Positions 54,086 to 64,000 of a DNA stretch of 64,000 nt are shown here, piece by piece. The stretch covers positions 3,472,001 to 3,536,000 of the forward strand of contig CM073201.1 of assembly GCA_037042915.1 (NCBI GenBank), read 5' to 3'. The position numbers and the translations under genes are program-made. Source of the DNA: Auricularia sp. M13 (Eukaryota; Basidiomycota; Agaricomycetes; Auriculariales; Auriculariaceae). The notes below the pieces were generated by a model. That model did no database searches and had not been told where the DNA came from. It saw only the letters and a program-made list of their open reading frames with translations. The first letter of the stretch is position 1. Every line of letters begins with the position of its first letter.

Positions 54086-55400
54086 TCAAGCGTCCCATCG
54101 TGTCTCCGAGTTCTTCTGCTCTTCTAGCTGCCCCTCGGGATGGTTTGGATTGTGGGCGTGGGTGAGGCGCATCATAAGCTCAACAGGCGACAGCTTGGGC
54201 GCCAGTCGCGCTCGGTCGCGCGTGCATCGACGAGGCGCCTCCGAGTCTTCCTCCGAAGCACTTCCCGACTCCACAGCGGGCGGCACAGGGCGCACGAGAA
54301 GCGCACGGACGTCATCGTCCACCTCGAGGTACATATGCACCATCACGGCCGCATAGACGTAATTCACGGCCCTCGGGCACGGGTCCCACTCCGAGTCGGC
54401 CTCGCCGCTCGCCAAGGCAAAGCGGGCGCGCTGGTTCAGCCGGACGACGGTGAAGGTCGCGTGGTCCTCGTGCCACATGCGGCGCAGGGACTGCCAGATG
54501 TAACGCGATGTCTGGCCGGTACCGTCGCGGGCGCGCCAGGACGATGAGGGCGGCGCGGCGCCGAGCGGGGGCGGCACGTCTTCGTCGCGCAGGAAACGGT
54601 CGTCTGTCTGCCGATCCCATGAGTCGTCAGTTCAGAAGTGCGGATATGAATGAGCCCCTCATACGGCCAGCACAAAACCCGTGGCGGTGTCGTATTGCTC
54701 ATGCAGCGCGGTCAGAAGGACCATCGTGTTCCTCGGATCGAGTGGGTGCGTGATGGCGAATCGCCGTTCGGCGACGAGGTGCGGCTAGAGGGACTTGCTT
54801 CAGAGGAAATACGATGTATGCGGAGGCAGCTTACGTTCCGACTGAACCGGTCGGGGAGCACATGCACCCGTGCCGTCCCTTTCGCAGCGTACCTGCCGGT
54901 AAACATGCAGCGCCCGCCGTCGCGTTTTGTAAGGATCTCGTTGTGGTTTCCTCCAGGGAATTTTGATTTAGTTGTGGACTGGGATACCGAGGACGAGAGC
55001 TTGCTCTCATGCGCGCGACCATTACCAGGGCCTATCGGTTTCGTGTGGCAATGTTCCAAGTTCAGCATATGAGCTGGAAAGACGATGAGCACGGCAACGA
55101 CGACAATGTGGCGGCCTCGGACTTACAGCTCTCGTCGCCACCCGGCAAGAAAGTGTAGACTGCCCCAGCCCTGAGCTGATCAATCGTCATATCCAGCCGG
55201 AGCGCCACGCCGTCCTCGTCCAGGAATCGGCCTTCGCAGTTGAGGAGGCCCCACGCGATTAGGAGCATCCAGCGCACAGGGCGCAGTGCCAGCTCGGCGA
55301 GCTCGGCGAGCGGCACTCTCAGAGTGAACGCGGGTGAGTTAGGTCCTAAAGAGCGCGGGATCTTGAAGGAAATCGACGGCAGGGTAGCGGGAAGAGCCAT
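54086..55400 (-). CDS. HNH nuclease domain protein
   Basis: Phased model: complement(join(54086-54607, 54665-54784, 54835-54841, 54893-55073, 55127-55400)), 367 aa. The N-terminal module (FTLRVPLAELAELALRPVRW) is shared with the neighbour at 56.7-57.6 kb. The HNH_2-like centre reads NEILTKRDGGRCMFTG, then after a 7-nt exon FAITHPLDPRNTMVLLTALH EQYD, giving the H, N and H of a metal-dependent endonuclease fold near residues 166, 171 and 180. The C-terminal part (YIWQSLRRMWHEDHATFTVV, LNQRARFALASG, then an acidic/Arg-rich tail) is again shared. Such HNH proteins are numerous and fast-evolving in mushrooms, and their biological role is not known. The 7-nt exon is needed to keep the frame but is unusual. 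Confidence 0.7.
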
Positions 55401-56696
55401 GGTCACGGTGCGGGACGAAGCCTGGTGTCGGTCTTCGAACTTGACAGGGGTCCCGGGATTTTAGGCGAAGTCTCGGAAGCAGTGGTTCACGGTTTATCTT
55501 GCATGCCATGGAGACAATGACAATGGCGGAAGTCTTAGAAAGATCGAGCGTAGTGAGTGCAGGCCAAACACGAGCCCATTATTACACACGTCGCAACACA
55601 CACGTAGTGAGGAACCAGAACAGAGTATGTACCGACAGCGGTAGCACGTGCAGTGACTCGGAGGAGACTCTAAGCAATTAAAGAACGTGTGCGAGGAGTG
55701 TGTTGATGAGGGAGCAGCGAGGAGAACCTGTGAACCGACTCGGAGGCGGATTTGCGGGCGAATAATACTGGCGCTGTGACAGAGGACTCAACAGACCAGC
55801 GCCGGGAAAGACGGGTTGCGGTAGACTGTCCACGCCGGCGTCCTCCATCGCTCAACTGCAGCCCGCGCCGTACAGCCCGACCGCGCCATCCAAGCCAGCG
55901 CGTCGAGGCAGAGAAATTTCGGACACGCGTCGAAGATGCAGTAAGTATGAGCGGGTGCCGACTTTTACCGAGGTGGGTCATGGGGTATGTAGCGCGCTGC
56001 GCTGGGTGTAGAGTATGAAGCGAGACGTGCGCGTGGTGTGCAAATCGGGATGGTCAAGTTGCACGCGTGGCCGGCTGGGATAGGACGCAAAGGTGCGGCG
56101 CGATGCGTGACGACGCGGAGAGGGAAAGTGGCCAGGCTGCTCCGCGGGCGGCGAGGACAAGGCCCCTTGGCGGGTGGAGAAGATATAGACGCAAGACGAG
56201 CGGAGCAGCCGAGGCAGACGACGCGAGCATCGCATCGACGCGCGGCGCTGCGTGCAGGGTGAGCGGGCACGTCATCGATGATGCCAACGCGGACAGCCGC
56301 AAGCGAGTCACGAATACTTAGGAGGAATGCAGCGTACGCTAGTAGGCAGAGCGCGAAGTTAGGCTGGCAGGCAGTTCGGCGTTCGGTCCCGGGAACCCTG
56401 ACACTGTGCGCGGGTTTTGCGCAAGAAGCAGCGGCGACCGCTCGCCGTCGGCGGTGGACCCCGCTCTCTGCTGTGCACGGCGCGCTCGCTCCATCGGGTC
56501 CGCAGGCTCGCTCGGCTGCACGTCGGACACGTGCAAAATGCCGTTGTCCTTTCGACGGGCGATCCGTCGCGAAGCAAGTGCGTCGTCGGCGTTTGAATTC
56601 GCGCGTCACTTGTCTTCCTCCTCACTGGACTCTCGGCGTATATTCACGACCACGGGCTGACGCACGGAGCGCCTGGTTCAGGAGTTACGCCAGGAA
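55401..56696. other. Spacer between the HNH gene and its HNH-less neighbour
   Basis: About 1.3 kb. The part at 55611-55770 is duplicated upstream of the neighbour (see the repeat entries). From 55,800 to 56,690 open frames exist on both strands, but none has a recognisable domain or intron pattern, and I call no gene. Confidence 0.4.
55611..55770. repeat. Duplicated flank, copy 1
   Basis: GGAACCAGAACAGAGTATGT, ACCGACAGCG, GGAGCAGCGAGGA and GCGGGCGAATAATAC occur here in the same order as near 57,826-58,006. The copies are alignable with small indels. They sit at the same distance upstream of the two paralogous genes, so gene and flank were duplicated together. Confidence 0.65.
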
Positions 56697-57633
56697 TTAG
56701 ACGCCCGGTAATTGGTGGAACGTCAGCGTCGACCTCAACCAGGGGCGCGTGTACTCCTCCTGCTGACCTCCGAGTCCTGCTCTGCGTCCCAAACGCCTGG
56801 TTACGGTGAGGCGGTTGAGAAGCTCAACAGGCAATAGATCGGGAGCCACAAATAATCGCTGGTCTTGGCGGCATGTGTGAGGTCTATGCGCCTCGTCACT
56901 CGCGAGATGTCCGGTGTGACGAATAGTGCAGCCGCCATCATTGAGCTTGCGTCTCTTCTTAGGCTTCTGGAGACTAGACTTGGTATGCGAGTCGCTCGAT
57001 ACTGGCGGAGATGGCTCCATGGGCGGTACGGGCCGTGTGATCAGCGCGCGGATGTCGTCGTTGTCCGCTTCGAGGTAGAGCCCGACCATCACGGCTACAT
57101 AGTGATAATTAGTGGCATTGGGGCACGGGTACCATCTCGTATCCCCAGTCGCGAAGCGAGCGCGCTGGTTGAGCTGCACGAGCCAGAAGGCCGAGCATCG
57201 TTCGTGCGTGAAGCGCTTGAAGGACTGCCAGATGTAAGCCTGTCCTTCGGGCTCGTCACGCGCCAGCCACTCTTCGGTCGGCTCATAAGATGCACTGGAA
57301 CAATGATGAGGTTTCACAGTCAACACACCATGTGGCGGACGAACTTTCTTGACCCTCCCTCGCAACGAACCTGAACACAGAGCCGGCCACCAGCTGACTG
57401 TTTGGCAGATCAATATCGAGAGCAACTCGGTTTTCGTCTTCGAAGCACCCTTCACGATGAGCCAAGCCCCAGGCAACCAAGAGCATCCATCGGACCGGGC
57501 GAAGCGCTAGCTCTTCCAGGTCGGACAGCGGCACACGGAGAGTAAAGACGAGCGCATCTAAAGCATCAAGCGAGCGAGGAATTTCGATAATGATGGCGGG
57601 CGGCATCTCGGTCGACGTCGGTGGCGAAGCCAT
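56697..57633 (-). CDS. Paralogue of the HNH gene lacking the HNH domain
   Basis: Phased model: complement(join(56697-57294, 57341-57633)), 296 aa, start MASPPTSTEMPPAIIIEIPR. The N-terminal module matches the neighbour nearly word for word (FTLRVPLSDLEELALRPVRW; then LPNSQLVAGSVFRFV), and so does the C-terminal module (AYIWQSFKRFTHERCSAFWL; LNQRARFATG). The roughly 95 residues that form the HNH centre in the neighbour (its exons 2-4) are absent. A single 46-nt intron joins the two outer modules in frame at ESS|ASYEPTEEW. The tail is basic (KPKKRRKLNDGG, a likely nuclear signal). It would therefore be a nuclease-free version of the same scaffold. Function unknown. Confidence 0.7.
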
Positions 57634-57825
57634 GATGTCGTAGCAGAGGTCGCGGACGAACTCTTCCGTCGGTCTTCGAATTTGTTGGCCGCCGCGGAGC
57701 TCAAACAAAGACCAAGCTCACGCATTGCAAGGACTTCGCTCGAGCGCAGACTGAGGCCTGAGGAGTGACGTAGTCAAAAGAAAACGGACCCATCATTATA
57801 TGCACAGATAAATACATGTACTGTG

Positions 57826-58006
57826 ACGAACCAGAACAGACAGAGTACCGACAGCGCTAGCACAAGCAGTGAGGAGAGCAAGAACATGTGTGAGAGTGTG
57901 TCGATGGAGGAGCAGCGAGGAAGAAATGAGGCGAGACATGCCATGACAACCGAGGCAACAATAGTACTGACGCGGACGGACGGACGGACTGCGGGCGAAT
58001 AATACA
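57826..58006. repeat. Duplicated flank, copy 2
   Basis: Second copy of the flank seen at 55611-55770. A short GGAC tandem (GGACGGACGGAC) near 57,975 is specific to this copy. Confidence 0.65.
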
Positions 58007-58098
58007 GACACGGAGACAGACAGACAGCTGCGGCGCGACTCTGAGTATGTAAGTAAGTGACCAGCGATAAGAAAAGCATCAGGACAAGACGGGTGCGG

Positions 58099-61000
58099 CT
58101 ACGCGCGGACGACCTCGACGAGTAGCGTGGCGGGCATCTCGTCGTCGCCGTCCACGCCGGCGTCCTCCATCCACGGCGGGACGGGGATGCGGATGACCGG
58201 CATCGCGGGCAGTGCGCGCACCGGCGACTCCATCGGCATCGGCGACGGCGACGACGCGGGCTCCTCCTGCTCGTCGACCTTCGTGCTGTCGTCCTCCTCC
58301 GAGTCCTGCGCCGCCGCCAGCACGCGCCGGCGTGCAAAGAACGACGGGTTGAGCGCGCCGCCGAGCCCGCCGAGCCGCTTGGGCATCCGCCAGCACACGC
58401 GTCTCGGCGGCGGCAGCATCATGCCCTCCGCCTCTTCCACCTCCTCCTCCCGTTTGCGCGCGTAGAACGTCGGCGTCGGCACGGCCGCGAGCCGCGGCGG
58501 CGGCCGGCGCTCGTCCTCCCATCTCGCGCGCTTCGCAGCGCGATAGCGCTCCTCCTCCTCGCGCATGGCCTCGCGGTAGCGCTTCATCGCGCGCTGCATG
58601 GCCACCTGCTCCTGCTCTGCGCGCTCTGCGTCCTCACGCGCCTTGTTGCGCGCCAGCATCCGCTCGTCGCGACGCTTCTTCGCGGGCGGCTGCGGAGTCG
58701 ACGTCGGCGTCGCCGACGGCGCCGGGCGTTTCTTGCCTTTTGGTGGCGGTGGCGGTGGCGGCGGTGCGGGCTCCTCTTCGACTTCCGATTCAGACTCTGA
58801 CGACGAGGGCGTTGGCGAGCGCAGACGCGTGCCAGGCGGCGGTATGCGTTTCGGCCATGGGCTCCCGTATATCAGCGAGTGTCGTCTGCATCTGTAGACT
58901 TGGATCAGCACACGAACAAAGACAAACAAAGAGAACATCGCCCGCATCCCAAAACGGACATGAACAACAAGGCTAGATAAATCAAAGACTCACCGGTGAC
59001 ACTCCGTCCCCAACATCGCTCCCAATATCCCTCCAGCACCAACAACCCCATTCCCACCAGCAACCAAGATCTTCCTGCACACGGGGTTGATGCACCGCGG
59101 CTCCTTGTCCAACACCTCCAACAGCAAGTCCTTCTCCTTCTCCTTCTCCTTGCCCTTCCCCTTCTTCTTCGGGCTCGGCGTCCCGACGCTCGTGGGCGCA
59201 GTGCTCGCACGCGCGGTTGTGGTAGCGCTCCCTGTCTCGACCTCGCTCTCCAGCGCGCCGGGCTCGGGCGCGGCGAACGCGCGGTCGAACACGACGAACC
59301 GGTCGCCGTCGAGGCTGCGCGGCTGCGCGCCGCGCAGGTGGACAGGCGGGAATGCCGGGTACACCCCGCGGCGCTGCGCCTCGACGAGCTTCGGCGTCGT
59401 CTCGGGCCACGGCAGCCCGCGCCAGTCGGACGCAGCATGCAGCCCGAACTCCTCGGGCGCCTCGCGGATGCGCTCCCACGTCGCCCGCGGCACCTCGTAC
59501 GTCCGCGGCAGCGCGTCCAGGCGCCACACGGCCTTGTACGCCTCGAACGTATGCGCAAACGTCGCATTCGAGACCGTCTTGCGGATCCCGCGCTCGAACA
59601 CCGCGTACGTGCGGTCGGCGCGCATGACGGGCGGCGCGCCGCGGTCGTCGATCTCGGGGAAGACAGGATAGCGCTTCGCCTTCGCCGCGGCGAGCAGCGC
59701 AGGCGCCGTCTCGGGCCACGGCAGGCCCTCCCACGTGCTCTCGTGCGTCAGCCCGAACATCTCTGGCTCCTCGCGGATATGCGCCCACTCGACGTCCGTC
59801 AAAAACTCCAGCTGCTGCCGCGGCACGTCGCTGCCCACCGGCAGCGGCGCCTCCAGCGGCGCCGGCACGCCCCACCACGCCTCGACGAGCGCGCGGCTCG
59901 CGTAGTACCGCGGCGGCGCGCCGCGCTTCTCCACCGGCGGGAACTTGGGGTACCGCCCGGCCTTGATGGCCGGGTTGAGCAGCGCGGGGCACCACTCGGG
60001 CCACGGCAGCCCGCGCCAGTCGCTGCGCCGCCCGAGGTCCTGCCGCAGCAGCACGATCTCGCACACCTTCTGCTTCACGTCGAGCTCGACGAGCTCGTGC
60101 GGGAACGCCACCCGGCCGCAGTCGAAGAAGTCGAACGTCGCGTGCCGCGGGTCCACCAGCGCGCCCGACACGATGAAGTGCGTGCTCGGCGCGGGCCCCG
60201 GCGCGAACTTGGGGTAGTGCTCCGCCGCCGCGAGTAAAGGGTGCAGCGAGGGGTGCGGCAGCCCGCGCGTGCTCGCGCGCGCGTTCATGTCGTCGCGCCG
60301 CAGGACGAGCCGCGCGATGGTCTCGGGGTGCGTAAGCCGTACGAGGCCAGGCGGGAAGTGGGCGGTGAGGGCGTCGGGCTTGTACGCGTCCAGGTCGACG
60401 GGGACGAAGGGGCTCGGCGCGTCGGGCATAGGGACGTCAATAGTGGGCGTGATGGCACGCGGCGGCGGAGGGAGCGGTTCCGGCGTTGGCGCGCGGGTAG
60501 GCTGTTCGGAGGGCGGCGATGACAACGACGACAGCGTCGGCAGCTCGCTCAGCACAGACACAGCGGGTGTTACGTTAACGGCATCGACAACCTTCTCAGC
60601 CTCAGTCTCCAGCTCCATCTCCACATCGACGATTTCCGCAGCAGGCGTAGCAGAGGACGACGCCGCGCCAGGCGCAGCGGGCGTAGCAGACGTCGACGCA
60701 ACGACCGGCGTCGCCGACGCCGACGCCACATCAAGCGCGGAGGTCGACGCGCGCTTGTCCAGCGCGTACGTGCCGCGGCGCGTCTTGCGCACATGCAGGT
60801 TGAGCTTGCCCTCCTGCTCCGCGGCGTCCCAGAAGCGGCGCGAGCGGTCGATCTCGCTCGACTCGGAGATGTCGGACTCGGAGACGTCGTCGACGCCCTC
60901 GACGCGCGGCGCGTATCCGCCCTTGCCCTTCTTCTCGCACGTCTCGCACAGGCAGTCCTTGTTCTTCCTGCCGACTAGAACCGCGTTAGCAGCTGCAGAT

Positions 61001-63542
61001 AAAGAAATGCCGACTGTAGCGTACAGTACGAGTTGCCATAATGCGCGGTAATCTCCTGTCCCTGCTCAATGGGCTTGATGACGCGGAAGGTGATATAGCG
61101 GCCGTCGCGGAACAGCTGCACATTATGGTCGCAATCGTGCTTTTCAAACGCAAAAGAAATACGTCAGCGACCACAAGCAAGGAAACGAAGCGCAACACAG
61201 AACAGGCGCACATTGACGAAGCGGGCCGGGCCGAGGAACAGATGGCTCGTGTTGCGCTGGCGGCTGTAGATGACGCTGAAGTCCCTGCGGATGCCCAGGC
61301 TGTTGCGGCTGTCCTTCCGGCGGAGCGCCTCGTCCTCCTCCGGCGTCAGGTCCGCGAGCGAGCCCTTGAGGTCGGTGATGACCGTGCCCACGGCCAGCGG
61401 CTTCGTCGCGATGATGCACAGCTCGGACTTGCCCGTCTTGTGCCGGTACCGCGTCGTGTGCGCGATCTCGACGCTGCCGTTCGGCAGGTACAGCTCGAAG
61501 TACCGCGACGCGTGCCTGCGAACCGTGTTAGCGAGTGACGAATACAGCTGGGGAGCGGAGCAGGCTGGGCTGGAAGTGGACCCGGCGCAGCGACGGTCAT
61601 GTCGCAATAGAGCTGGCAGCAGGCCCGACAAGCAGAAAAGTCATGGCCCTTCACGAGAGATGCAGAAGCAGCTGTCCGCGGCAGACATGACTGAACCGCA
61701 CGCCTGGGATAAATGGCAAGACGTCATGCGCGATGGATACGCGGCGCTGGTGTGGATGCTCCCGCTCGCGCCGCCTCAGGCGCGAAGGGTCGCGGCCAGA
61801 GCGGCCACGCCGCAAGTCGACTGTGGGCCGAGGCTCGAGAGACCTCGTCTGTGCGAAGCGCAAGTCGCGCGCGCAACCGAGTTGCGACTCGCGGCTCGCA
61901 CAGGCTGCACCGCGAGTCGGACGACGCGTGGCGAGGTTGCCCATTCAGGGGCTGCGAGCGCGCGACGGATCGCCATAGAGATCGCTGCCACAACGTGGTG
62001 GTAGCGCAGCGCGCGCAATGCGAGTGGCAAACGCAAGTCGCGTAGCGGGCGACGACACCCCGCGACGCTGAAGCTGACTCGCACTCACGTCGCAAGCCGA
62101 AGAGCGATGCGAGAAACTTGAAATAAAAGAGAGTCGCCGCGAACAAGGGCCGAGCTCGCGCGGCACCCGCAATGCAAGTGAGACATGCCCGCGCGGCGTC
62201 TATCGTACCGGCTTCGTCGTCACTAGAAAGCTCCCAGAGGCGCGTCAAGCAGAATAGCAAACGCCCTCAGCTGGAGAACTGAGAAGCCGCTGTCCACGCC
62301 AGACATGACTAAACCGCACGCCTGAGATGTACGGCGCGACGTCATGCGCGACGGATATACGACGCTGGCGAGAGTGTTCACGCTCGCGCAGTCTCAAGCG
62401 CGAGCATGCCCTATCACGCCGCGTGAAGGTCGCGGTCAGAGCGGGCACGCCGCAGATTGTCTGCGGATCGAGGCTCGTGCGCCTCATCGTTGCGCAGCGC
62501 GCACCGCACAACGCAAAGGAGCGGCTCGCGGCTCGCAGACACCAAGCCACGAGCTCCGACACCCACTTGGCCCGCAGCAGCACCGCGAGTCGCAAGCGTG
62601 CGCCGCGTGTCGGTCGCGTTGAATCCAACACGCGCGTCGGTCGTTCAGGGGCTTCACGCACGACGACGACGGGGCGCATCGCCCTAGGGATCGACGCGCC
62701 ACAACCGGCCACAGGACGGTGGTAAGGCGCCCCATGCGCGGCTCAGCATGGCGACTCTTGTGGCAACGCAGGTTGGCCGAGCCACAGCGAAGAAGCTGGG
62801 CAAAGAGCGAAATAAAGCGAGCACGCCGTACGCAGTCCGCAACGGGAGCCGGGAATGCAGCAACACGGGGCAGAGTTCCGGCAACGCCGTCTGTGGCTCA
62901 CGATGCAAGGCGTGGCGACGCGGGGACCGGCGGAGGCCGCTGGTGGCTCGTTGCGCAGATGTGACGTGCCGTGGCGGGGAACGGGGGCCGAAAGAAACAC
63001 GCAAAGCAAAGTACTCACGTCGCAAACGCGTTACGCTGACGCTCGTTCTTGCCGCGGAGGTAGGTGCGCACGGCCTGCAGTCTGCGCGCAGCGGTCAACA
63101 CGGCGGCGTTAACGGAGAACGGGAAGCGGTGGGCGCACTGGAGCAGGGCGTCGACGGCGTGGCGGACGCGGTTGGACGCCGCGCCTGCGCCGCCGCGTTC
63201 GGGCTGCTTGAGCACGATGTGCTGCCGGGTGTCAGCACGGGCGCCCCAAAGCGAGACAGGACAGGACGGACCTTGCGGACGATGGCGAGGACCTCCTGCG
63301 GGTCGAACGCGGGCACCTTGCGCGCCGGGTCCATCTTGTGCACCGTCAGCGGCGTGTCCTCCGTCCCGAGCGACTCGACCAGCATCGCCCTACGCAGCGT
63401 CAGACCGCATACAGACGGCGAGCAGGACGCACGAGAGAAAGTCGTCGTCGCGCGAGAGGTCGCGCATGATCATGACGGTCGTCGGGCGCCATGCCGGCGT
63501 CTGGCTCTTGCCCTTGTCCTTGTCCTTCTGGCTCGTCGCCAT
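58099..63542 (-). CDS. set9: Set9-type histone H4 lysine-20 methyltransferase with long C-terminal extension
   Basis: Seven phased exons: complement(join(58099-58891, 58994-60974, 61025-61139, 61212-61515, 63019-63221, 63272-63389, 63433-63542)), 1,207 aa. The N-terminal Set9 region (DLSRDDDFLS, SLGTEDTPLTVHKMDPAR) precedes the SET domain at about 144-290: YFELYLPNGSVEIAHTTRYR, HKTGKSELCIIATKPLAVG, then the catalytic HLFLGPARFVNHDCDHNVQL and ITAHYGNSYFGRKN, with the zinc-binding CLCETC after it. This fold methylates H4K20 in chromatin. The extension has four copies of a WxGLPWPE-type module (starting near 514, 599, 694 and 799), a Cys pair cluster (CINPVCRK ... CHRCRRH, near 918-948), then poly-Pro and Arg/Glu-rich helix. 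Intron 3 is 1.5 kb. The opposite strand is open over long stretches only because of high GC. Confidence 0.92.
61640..62010 (+). repeat. Intronic repeat block, copy 1
   Basis: Contains AGACATGACTGAACCGCACG, GACGTCATGCGCGATGGATA, GCGGCTCGCA and ATTCAGGGGCT in that order, matching the block at 62260-62735 with substitutions and indels. Confidence 0.7.
62260..62735 (+). repeat. Intronic repeat block, copy 2
   Basis: Contains AGACATGACTAAACCGCACG, GACGTCATGCGCGACGGATA, GCGGCTCGCA and GTTCAGGGGCT in the same order and orientation as copy 1. It is somewhat longer through insertions in the middle. Confidence 0.7.
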
Positions 63543-64000
63543 CCGAGTCGTGCACGAGGAAAGGAAAGGAAGGGAAGGGCCCGGGCGGCCGCACGGAATA
63601 AGACGGGGGCGGCCCTTGTCTCGGTGCTGGGACCGGTGGTGAGCGGAGAGCGGACGAGGACGCCGCGCAAGGTTTGGCGCTCCGCCCGCCCGCCGGCTCG
63701 GCCGCAGTCCCCGTCCTCTTGTCCTCCGAGTCTCAGAGTCACAATGCAATGCAGGCACCATTTCAATGCAAAATATTATTTGAAATGCACGACCACATCC
63801 GACCTCGCCTCCATTGTGCCCGCAATGCACGGCACACCCTTCAGCTGCCTTGTCGCTGCCTGCATTCCAGGTCTAGATCGCCTGCCACTGGCCACCAGGG
63901 ACGTATTGTCACAACGTGCCTGCTGAAACACTGGTCGCCGGCCACGCGGCTCAGTCGTTGCGATCGGTAGTTGTTTGGCGACGCCCGACCGCGCGCGCGG
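63543..64000. other. Upstream region of set9
   Basis: No coding sequence recognised. G/C-rich up to about 63,720, then more balanced. It presumably holds the set9 promoter. Confidence 0.4.

Larger units (their letters stand above)
61516..63018 (-). other. 1.5-kb intron of set9 with a duplicated repeat
   Basis: The donor GTGAGT (minus strand at 63018) and the acceptor CGCAG at 61516 join NAFAT|HASRYFELY in phase, so splicing is still possible. Other introns of the gene are 43-102 nt. The interior is non-coding, GC-rich and dominated by GCGAC/CGCAA words, and contains two copies of one sequence block (separate entries). Confidence 0.75.

Noticed and set aside
54436-54702. Frameshift in the HNH gene after FVLA
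   Set aside because: A GTATGA donor at that point and a CGGCAG acceptor at 54,608 give a normal 57-nt intron and an in-frame join.
58996-60237. Long + strand open frame of 413 codons opposite set9 exon 6
   Set aside because: The minus strand carries the phased set9 exon with recognisable repeats. The + frame has only Arg/Leu/Pro-rich shadow sequence produced by high GC at third positions.

Overview
The window reads as nuclear DNA of a filamentous basidiomycete, probably an agaricomycete. Coding DNA is GC-rich, genes are cut by many introns of about 45-60 nt with GT(A/G)NGN donors, and the families are typical of mushrooms and bracket fungi: DUF6533-like membrane proteins, F-box proteins with a coiled-coil front end, BTB proteins, an acetoacetate-decarboxylase-like protein, HNH proteins, and gypsy and copia retrotransposons. 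No prokaryotic feature, rRNA or convincing tRNA was seen. All calls come from reading the sequence by eye; exon coordinates marked as phased were checked for frame but not against transcripts.

Layout. 1-10 kb is a repeat-rich block: an unrecognised multi-exon gene, two small unknown genes in a tract of degenerate CCTAGG-type repeats, a Ty3/gypsy pol gene, and an intron-containing zinc-knuckle gene that ends 8 nt from pol on the other strand. 10-30 kb is mostly host genes: a GH76 mannanase-like enzyme, an F-box pseudogene, a Rad5/HLTF-type translocase with two apparent frameshifts, an acetoacetate-decarboxylase-like protein, two convergent DUF6533-like membrane proteins, and the SMC5/6 kleisin Nse4.

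30-53 kb is a transposon landing zone. It holds four related F-box genes, of which only one (41.0-42.6 kb) is intact, a secreted aspartic protease, a secreted Ser/Thr-rich protein gene split by a retroelement, a BTB gene, and six mobile elements of five kinds. The most notable is a 2.2-kb element at 35,289-37,514 with the split-direct-repeat order A1-ORF-B1-A2-B2 of Ngaro/PAT-type tyrosine-recombinase retrotransposons. It carries only a gag-like zinc-finger ORF, and its removal with one CGA triplet restores the host reading frame exactly. A 6.0-kb copia element with near-identical LTRs is itself broken by an 856-bp foldback element with arms of about 375 bp and a TA target duplication. Three further short inverted-repeat elements lie in or near F-box and BTB genes.

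53-64 kb returns to host genes: an isoprenylcysteine-methyltransferase-like membrane protein, a tandem pair in which one copy encodes an HNH nuclease domain and the other lacks exactly that part, and a large Set9-type histone H4K20 methyltransferase whose C-terminal extension has four copies of a WxGLPWPE-type module and whose 1.5-kb intron contains a duplicated repeat.

Functional themes are genome maintenance and chromatin (Rad5-like, Nse4, Set9), secreted or cell-wall enzymes (GH76, aspartic protease), and fast-evolving F-box/BTB/HNH families with mobile elements among them.
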